A DNA stretch of 64,000 bases from Culex pipiens pallens (taxonomy: Eukaryota > Arthropoda > Insecta > Diptera > Culicidae): the NCBI RefSeq assembly GCF_016801865.2, contig NC_068938.1, positions 129,980,689-130,044,688 on the forward strand. The letters run 5' to 3'. The notes under the pieces are model-generated. The model did no database searches and was not told the DNA's origin. It saw nothing but the letters and a program-made list of their open reading frames with translations. A program made the translations under genes and the position numbers. Below, piece after piece: positions 58,141 to 64,000 of this stretch; position 1 is the stretch's first letter; every line of letters starts with the position of its first letter.

Positions 58141-58440
58141 CGGCTTCAGCCCTATTACAATGTTTAGCTAGATGTCTACAAAGTTTCATTGAAATCGGAG
58201 AGGGTCGGGTACAAAAGTATCAGAAAAATCCTGATTTGAGCTGGAATTGCTCTATAGTCCCCTTGGAAAGAGCTGTTAAGAAGGATCGCGAGGTTAATTT
58301 TTCAAAATTGATTTAAAAATCAATTTTTTGCAATTCCGTCGTGAAACTATTTCTTTTGCCTGTCATTCTTGAACGACGAAATAGCCTACTTTTCTGTAAC
58401 AAAAATAACAGAATCGAATAGCATCACATTTCAAAATAAA

Positions 58441-58525
58441 TGCTGAAAAGTTCTACTTTTCAGCACTCAAATGGGTGCTGAAAAGTTGAACTTTTCAGCA
58501 CTTGTTTCGAAAAGTAACACTTTTC
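58441..58525. repeat. Three adjacent hairpins built on TGAAAAGT
   Basis: 58441-58465 (11-bp arms TGCTGAAAAGT, 3-nt loop), 58475-58501 (13-bp arms GTGCTGAAAAGTT, 1-nt centre) and 58509-58525 (7-bp arms GAAAAGT, 3-nt loop) follow one another. They sit within the insertion that splits the 58-kb copy of the nischarin-intron repeat. Confidence 0.85.
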
Positions 58526-58999
58526 AACATTTTTTTTTATTTAAACGATTTATTGACAAAATACATGAAAATTTGACATAAAATTTCACTCAGTGTGTGT
58601 TTTTTGGAATTGCAAAAAATGTTGTATGGAACTCGTTGCAAAACTTGATTTTTTCAGCACTCTTCGTATTTATCCAACTCGGTGAACCTCGTTGGATAAA
58701 TGTACGACTCGTGCTGAAAAAATCCTCTTTTTGCAACTTGTTGCATAAACTACTATTAAACTTTTTGTGGTTGAACAAAGGGTCATTGTACTCAGAAAAG
58801 TAAGCTTTATCGTTGTGAACAATAATATCAACAATCTAAGTTTAATGTTAGGACCCAATTGGTGATTTGACTGTGGCTTTAGGAAATCCTAAAACTATAT
58901 AAAACTCTTTGTTGGTTAGGATATTTTTTATTGTGAAATACTTTTGTCAATGTTTTCTTAAATTCACTGTCGTTTCAAATTAATCAGGCTCAATCGCTC

Positions 59000-60301
59000 T
59001 TACTTGTAGAAAATGGAGTCATACAGGACGTACGACAGGATGCTGTTGGTGCTGGTCTGCTCGTTTTGCGCATTACGCAATACATAGCTGCTGAAAAAGC
59101 GCATTCCCAAGAACAGTTTCTCCGGTTCGAAGTTCTTGAAGCAAAACAGCGGCTCTTTGCCGTGATCCACGTGAACCTTAATGGAACACGTGCTCTCTTT
59201 GCCGATGGTCAATTTCTCAAACAGGATTTCCTCGACGCAGAATTTGGCGCTTGGTGTGACGGTGCGCTTTGTTACAAAGGGTAACCCGATTTGGCCAGCG
59301 TCGTTCTTGGTCAGGACCACAGCGATGTCCAATGTTACCGGTTGGAGCACACGTTGAGACTTGATGCATATTCCGAAGCCGTAGATCGAGAGCGGCAACT
59401 CTGCTCCAATTTGCAGGACAAAATCAGCATCGGGTTGTATAATTTGAACTCTTTGAACAAGATGTACCGGATGTCGAGGTCGCAACGTTGGATTTCGTTG
59501 TACAACTAAGCGTTGGAGCCCAGAAGAGCTCTGGACTACGTTTACGGTGCTGGTGCTGACAATGTTCAGGTAGTGGCCAGCGGAGAAATTGTGCATCTTT
59601 TGGCACTTGAAATCACGGTTCTTCTGCTCGCGAATCATGCTGACGATCTTGACTCCCTCCTTCGATTCACCTTCATTGACCCTGATCCACTTTTCGATCG
59701 ACGTCAACAGTTGAGTCGTTTGGCAATTCATCAACTCCTGCGAGGCGATCAACTCCACGGACTTCCGGGCAAGCGCCAGAAACCCTTCATCAGAAAAGAT
59801 CTTGATCGGATTGTCACAAATGATGGCCAGGCAAGCTCCATTGACCTCATCCAGCTCGTACCGGCGGTTCCGATCGAACAACCGCAACGCGTTCCCCTCG
59901 GAAAGATGCGCCATCAAGAACATTTCGCAATATTTCTTCAACTTCATCAATAAATACTTGTTCGAACCGTACATAAGATCCAGCACATTCTCCACCGTCA
60001 CGTTGACCCGGTCCGAGTACATGTACCGCAGAAGTTCCTTGAACACGGCCGGTTCAATGTCCACGATCGGGATCGCTTGCTCGCGCACGTTCTCCCGAGA
60101 CTCCCGGAACGACCCGGCAAACTGGGCCCGGAACATCTCGCTGGCCTCGGCGAGGACGGCCTTGTGGCCGTACATCAGCTCGCCCGGTTCACCAACCCGG
60201 AAGGCCACGTCCGCGAACTGGTCGTTGTTGACGAGACGCTCGAAACGATCGAGCGCGCCAAGACCGGCCGATTGAGCGGATGCCGTCGGGTTGCTGGCCA
60301 T
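59000..60301 (-). CDS. BTB-BACK-PHR domain protein, paralogue of the 56041 gene
   Basis: 433 residues, single coding exon. BTB at about 22-128 (FADVAFRVGEPGELMYGHKA, LRYMYSDRVNV), BACK to about 232 (LFDRNRRYELDEVNGACLAI), PHR to the end (MHNFSAGHYL, LSIYGFGICIKSQR, CFKNFEPEKLFLGMRF). Compared with its neighbour it has about 40 extra residues near 246-290, between MHNFSAGHYL and the LSIYG strand. This insert is Val/Arg/Gln-rich and might be a retained small intron or a real loop. The ATG is in good context (CCCACAATGG), after a 71-bp 5' UTR intron (60317-60387). AATAAA on the minus strand at 58927-58932 is a plausible polyadenylation signal. Presumed Cullin-3 adaptor. Confidence 0.92.
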   Translation of the reverse strand: MASNPTASAQSAGLGALDRFERLVNNDQFADVAFRVGEPGELMYGHKAVLAEASEMFRAQFAGSFRESRENVREQAIPIVDIEPAVFKELLRYMYSDRVNVTVENVLDLMYGSNKYLLMKLKKYCEMFLMAHLSEGNALRLFDRNRRYELDEVNGACLAIICDNPIKIFSDEGFLALARKSVELIASQELMNCQTTQLLTSIEKWIRVNEGESKEGVKIVSMIREQKNRDFKCQKMHNFSAGHYLNIVSTSTVNVVQSSSGLQRLVVQRNPTLRPRHPVHLVQRVQIIQPDADFVLQIGAELPLSIYGFGICIKSQRVLQPVTLDIAVVLTKNDAGQIGLPFVTKRTVTPSAKFCVEEILFEKLTIGKESTCSIKVHVDHGKEPLFCFKNFEPEKLFLGMRFFSSYVLRNAQNEQTSTNSILSYVLYDSIFYK

Positions 60302-60422
60302 TGTGGGACGGTTTTGCTGCAGTTTGAATGTAGGATATCTTTGGAAAAATGATCAATAATTTGTTTGGTATTTGAGCGCCGACCTACCTTTTCAGGAACG
60401 AACACGGGTCTAGCAATAAGAT

Positions 60423-60434
60423 TTTGGCGCCAAA
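60423..60434. promoter_or_regulatory. E2F-type palindrome TTTGGCGCCAAA upstream of second BTB-PHR gene
   Basis: Identical 12-bp palindrome about 120 bp before the ATG at 60301. It lies just upstream of the 5' UTR intron donor, as in the paralogue. This conserved arrangement in otherwise unalignable flanks argues for function. Confidence 0.6.
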
Positions 60435-60439
60435 ACGAG

Positions 60440-61355
60440 ATTTGCTACACGCAAGATACACGGTTTGCTCATTTACTCAAGTTTGGTCTAAATTAGTTAC
60501 ACGCTCGTTAGAAATAACCTAAAGCGTTTGCTTAGTTAGTACAATTTGAATTCTTAAAAGGAATCCCGCATAATCAAATACCAAAGGTGAAACTGTCGAA
60601 ATCATAAGAAAATTATTTCTGGTATGGTTACCATTTGTGATATTGTTGATATAATGTCACGACCATATAACAAAATTAAAATGGTACTATTTCCCGAATT
60701 GTTACACTTATCTTGACATATTCGAATGGTTGATTTTTTTTCCTACAATTTAATGAACGGTATCTATTCGTCATACGATTAGGATGGTTCGAAACAGCTA
60801 TTGTTAGAACATAATAGTACTGTAGCCGGTATGATAAAAGTTATGATACTCGGTATGATTTAGTCAAAGAAACCTAAGCGGAAAATTTCCTAAATTTCCT
60901 AAGTCCTAATAATTGAAACAATTGCACAACAATTAATGGTACGATATAATTATTCCTCATATGTTTGGTATTATTTCAAACAGTTTTTGTATGATTGAGC
61001 CAAAAATAAATTTTAGCGAAAATTTTCTTAAGTCCCGATGATTCAAACAATTTTTCAACAATTCATGGAGAAATATAACTTTTCGCCTTATGGTAAGTAT
61101 TTTTCGGAACAGCTATTGTTAAAACATAAGGGTGCCATAGCCGACGTAGTATTTCCAACTTGAAGCTCGGCGAAAAACTCTCAAGTCCCAATAATCCAAA
61201 CAATTGTACAACAATTCATGGAACGATATAACTGTTCGCCAAACGCTTAGGATTATTTGAAACAGGTATTGTATGATTGAGCCAATTGAACTACAGCAAA
61301 AAAAATCCTAAGTCCGAATAATTCAAATAATACTTTAACAATTCATGGAACGATA
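60440..61355. other. AT-rich intergenic DNA with diverged monomers of the 72-bp repeat
   Basis: CAACAATT.ATGG..CGATATAA and CTAAGTCC.AATAATT-type motifs recur at irregular spacing (about 60890, 61050 and 61190), looking like older relatives of the array that follows. Confidence 0.5.
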
Positions 61356-61356
61356 T

Positions 61357-61650
61357 ACCTGAATTCAGCGAAAATTTTCCTAAGTCCCAACAATTCAAAC
61401 CATTGTTCAACAATTCATGGAACGATATACCTGAATTAAGCGAAAATTTTCCTAAGTCCCAACAATTCAAACCATTGTTCAACAATTCATGGAACGATAT
61501 ACCTGAATTCAGCGAAAATTTTCCTAAGTCCCAACAATTCAAACCATTGTTCAACAATTCATGGAACGATATACCTGAATTAAGCGAAAATTTTCCTAAG
61601 TCCCAACAATTCAAACCATTGTTCAACAATTCATGGAACGATACCCGCAT
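61357..61650. repeat. 72-bp tandem array with alternating (144-bp dimer) variants
   Basis: Units start ACCTGAATT at 61357, 61429, 61501 and 61573. The bases after this alternate CAG, AAG, CAG, AAG, so a dimer of 144 bp was duplicated. The unit is a multiple of three without stops in two frames, giving spurious 24-residue protein repeats on both strands. Confidence 0.93.
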
Positions 61651-61659
61651 AAACGAGAA

Positions 61660-62460
61660 CCTTAAAAAAACTTTGTGTTAAATGGTTTTCTCACCATTTC
61701 AGAGATCGTAACCACTATTTGAAAAATGGTAGGAAAACCTTAAAAATACCATATCGGAAATGGTACCCTACCATTTTTCATAAAGTTCGACCATCTGAAT
61801 TGAGGGTGGTTAGCAACGGTAACCTTAAAAATCCCCGAACAACGTTTCGTCAAATTACCATTTGTGTAATGGTAAAAATAAAGTAAATTTTCGCGAAAAA
61901 GCGACCTTTTTCTCTCGGTTTTTACTGTTTGAGAAATGGTTTTTAAAAAGTATTTTAAGGTTTTTCTTACAAATTTTAACCTTGCGTCTACTATTTTAGA
62001 AAGGGTTTGTAAATGGTTTTTTAGGGTTTTTCTTGCTATTTTTACCTACCGCTACTATTTTGGAAATAGTTTTCATATGGTTATTTTAAGGTTTATCCTA
62101 CATTTTTTCCCAGTTTCACTATTTCAGAAATAGTTTTCAAATGGTAAATTTAAGTTTATCGGACAAATTTACAACTTTTTGAGAAATAGTTTTTAAAAAT
62201 TTTTCTTAAATTTTTACCTACCTATTTTTTTACAGAATTGTTCACTTTTTGACGGATGGTTCACAACAATAATATGTTAACTTTATCGGCTTGAATCTAG
62301 GCTTGAATTCTAGTTGAATGTTGATTCTGTTTAGTTGATCATACTGCCAAAATCGTCCAAACCTGAAAATGTAAGAAAAAAACAATCACAAAGTATCGAG
62401 TAGAATGTAACATTCAAATATCAAATACTTATCTGATGATTCAGATTGATTGATGCCAAT
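61660..62460. other. AT-rich DNA with recurrent GAAATGGT/AACCTTAAAAA motifs
   Basis: Pieces such as TTTGAGAAATGGTTTTTAAA and ATTTTAAGGTTTTTCTTAC recur at about 61680, 61925, 61990, 62055 and 62120. It is a decayed tandem or foldback repeat. No gene. Confidence 0.45.
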
Positions 62461-62592
62461 CGTTTGATTGCTTGGTTGCATCCTCGGCGGAACAATACTG
62501 TCGGCCGGCTGCCGGCAAGATCTCTTGATTACCGCTCGAATTCTCCAGCACCAGCTGTTCCGTTTTTATCAAGTTCTCCACGGCGCTGAAAT
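62452..62592 (-). CDS. Possible terminal exon of an unknown minus-strand gene
   Basis: Reading minus, a good acceptor (TTGTTGATCATTTCAG) is followed by an open segment of about 46 codons including VENLIKTEQLVLEN and ending WHQSI-stop. Base composition is more gene-like than its surroundings. No upstream exon can be joined with confidence and no family is recognised. It could equally be chance. Confidence 0.25.
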
Positions 62593-62599
62593 GATCAAC

Positions 62600-63700
62600 A
62601 AGAAAAATATAAACAAAGTATCTGGTAAATTAAATGATTTGTTTGAAAATTATACCTGCGCACAAAACGTAAACAACGACCAGCCGCACAAACGTTTCAC
62701 TTCAGACTGTTTTTGCCTGCGCTGCGCTTGCCTGCGCGAGAGCAGGTAACGAAGCGTAGCGAGAGAAGAGAAAAGAGAGAACATGCAAGGCAAATATTAT
62801 TTTGCGTTGAATATAAAATATTGATACAGTCATTCACATATTCGGAACACTTTTGTGATAATTTGTCAATAGCATGCCAAATGCAGCTTTTCTCTCGACC
62901 CTACTATTTTTAGGACCTTTATTAGGCCATTTTCTTGCTATTTCACTAGTAAAAGTAGTACTTTTTGAACAAAAAACTTCATTTCAAGACTATTTTATTC
63001 AGAGCAGCAAAACACTGCCTCCAAATTGCCTGTTTCATGATTGTGCCTCCCACAATTGTGGAACACCTGAATTTTACTGATATTTTTACAAAAAAGTTAT
63101 CAGACCATGGATAAAACATCACTAAGCTTGAGTTTCACTGGTTGAAGTGTGTGAAGTCATTATTTTGTTACAAATATGTACTCCTGGAGAGAATCAAAGT
63201 TTGTTTACATCCGTAAGAAAAAAGTGTTCCGAATTTGTGGATTTCAAGGGTCAAAGTTTTTCTTCAAAAACTTGATATAAAAGTTAAAATTTGCAGTTGT
63301 TCGATACAGCATTCGAAAGATCGCAAAAAAAGCTTTCAAATGAAGGTAAAAGCGAATCATTAAGTTCAATTATCGATTTGCTATGATTTTTTGAACATTG
63401 GCCGATCTGTAAACTGTTCCGAATATGAGGGATGGCTGCAAATTGAAATTGACCTAGCGGAGAGTCGAAATCGACATCGGCATAGGTGCCACGATACCAG
63501 TGATTTCGTCCAACCAGTCTAGAAACACTGTTTTGTTCTGGCCATAATGTGTTAACATTGTGGAGCAAAACTGCTCCACGGCGGCCAAAAAACCCAACGC
63601 TGCCATAGTGATACGATCACTCACCAAAACACCGCGAATCAAAACCCGTCGAATTTCGCTCTAGTTACAGTTTCTTCTGAGCAGGTCGTTTGCGCATTTG
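62600..63700. other. Intergenic DNA, no supported gene
   Basis: Minus-strand frames at 63454-63642 and 63284-63568 overlap in different frames over moderately GC-rich sequence, which may be the remnant of a coding region. Neither shows a known domain. Confidence 0.3.
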
Positions 63701-63708
63701 CGCTCCCG

Positions 63709-64000
63709 CTAGAGCAGGTTCGGGTCGAGGTACTGGTTGAGCTGCTTCCGCCGGACGTGCCGCGCCTCGATCTTTATGCCGTCGCGTGTCGTCTCGAGGA
63801 CCTTGATGGGACCTGAAAGAAATCAACTTTTTGGCTGTAGAATCGCTCAACGCACCGCATGTTTGTGCACGGCATCGGTAAAGTTCTGGATGCTTTCGGT
63901 CAGGTCCACGTTCAGGTTCTCTGACCGCTCTGACCCCATGAACCTGAGCGAGCAGAGTGTTGTCTGCGCCCTCGCCGCCGTCGTCCTTTTGGTTTTACTC
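63709..64000 (-). CDS. Partial or small unknown gene, two candidate exons at the right edge
   Basis: The terminal exon 63709-63812 follows the acceptor GATTTCTTTCAG and encodes PIKVLETTRDGIKIEARH..., ending LDPNLL-stop. The preceding exon covers at least 63852-63939 and perhaps to the window edge; its residues include ENLNVDLTESIQNFTDAVH. A GTTGAG donor at 63851 gives matching phase; GTGCGT at 63855 would not. If ATG 63937-63939 is the start, the protein has 63 residues; otherwise the gene continues beyond 64000. The residue pattern looks truly coding, but I do not recognise the family. Confidence 0.45.

Larger units (their letters stand above)
57310..58990. other. Intergenic DNA between convergent BTB-PHR genes, repeat-rich
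   Basis: It holds a 28-bp perfect inverted repeat (58058-58140), an array of three small hairpins (58441-58525) and the interrupted partner of the nischarin-intron repeat. Short AT-rich frames (for example 57396-57731) show no domain. Confidence 0.5.

Noticed and set aside
61291..61681. Repeat proteins of 92-119 codons on both strands
   Set aside because: Produced by the 72-bp tandem unit; open on both strands, with no start context or domain.
63284..63642. Two overlapping minus frames resembling coding sequence
   Set aside because: They conflict in frame over the same bases, lack splice support and match no family I know; left as possible remnant only.

Overview
This is a repeat-dense eukaryotic window. 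It looks like a culicine mosquito, most likely Culex. The reasons are two near-identical Juan-like (Jockey-clade) LINEs, an RTE-clade LINE, many short TIR elements, AT-rich satellites, short introns of about 60-70 nt, and insect-type nischarin and BTB-PHR genes. The genus is an inference from repeat style and cannot be proven from the window alone. A 100-N scaffold gap lies at 27365-27464.

Layout. 1-7.1 kb: a partial ACTGGGCT element, a foldback element rich in GGGAATTCCC-type motifs with a 215-bp TA-flanked MITE in one arm, and full-length Juan-like copy 1 with its target duplication. 8.2-12.2 kb: two related satellite arrays (148-149 bp and 141 bp units) around a unique stretch. 13.6-14.4 kb: a degenerate GTGA tract. 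15.3-18.1 kb: decayed dispersed elements. 18.9-19.9 kb: a TA-flanked MITE split by a tRNA-headed SINE. 22.1-22.5 kb: a retroposon with a hexamer tail. 22.7-27.4 kb: Juan-like copy 2, ending at the gap. 28.4-30.2 kb: an 8-bp array, then a decaying decamer array. 30.2-35.8 kb: dispersed mosquito repeats and unique DNA. 35.8-40.8 kb: a 5-kb block of 11-bp and 8-bp satellite carrying a hAT-type element and a small retroposon. 43.7-45.2 kb: a 5'-truncated RTE element. 45.8-46.0 kb: a palindromic MITE. 47.0-50.1 kb: a second copy of the hAT-type element, split by a poly(A) retroposed insertion.

Host genes are confined to the right end. A three-exon nischarin-like gene (PX plus LRR, minus strand, 52837-55467) is head-to-head with a BTB-BACK-PHR gene (plus, 56041-57186). 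A paralogous BTB-BACK-PHR gene (minus, 59000-60301) converges on it. Both BTB genes have a short intron just before the ATG and the same palindrome TTTGGCGCCAAA (a perfect E2F-type site) about 105-120 bp before the ATG, so the duplication probably included the promoter. A fragment of another minus-strand gene enters at the right edge. Nischarin family proteins act at endosomes and in cytoskeletal regulation. BTB-BACK-PHR proteins are usually Cullin-3 substrate adaptors. Nothing shows that these neighbours work in one pathway.

Most of the very long open frames in the satellites (notably 38.2-40.9 kb on both strands and 11.1-12.0 kb) are artefacts of repeat units without stop codons. I found no clear previously undescribed gene system. 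The most informative novelty is the nested, datable transposon stratigraphy and the duplicated E2F-site/BTB-PHR module.
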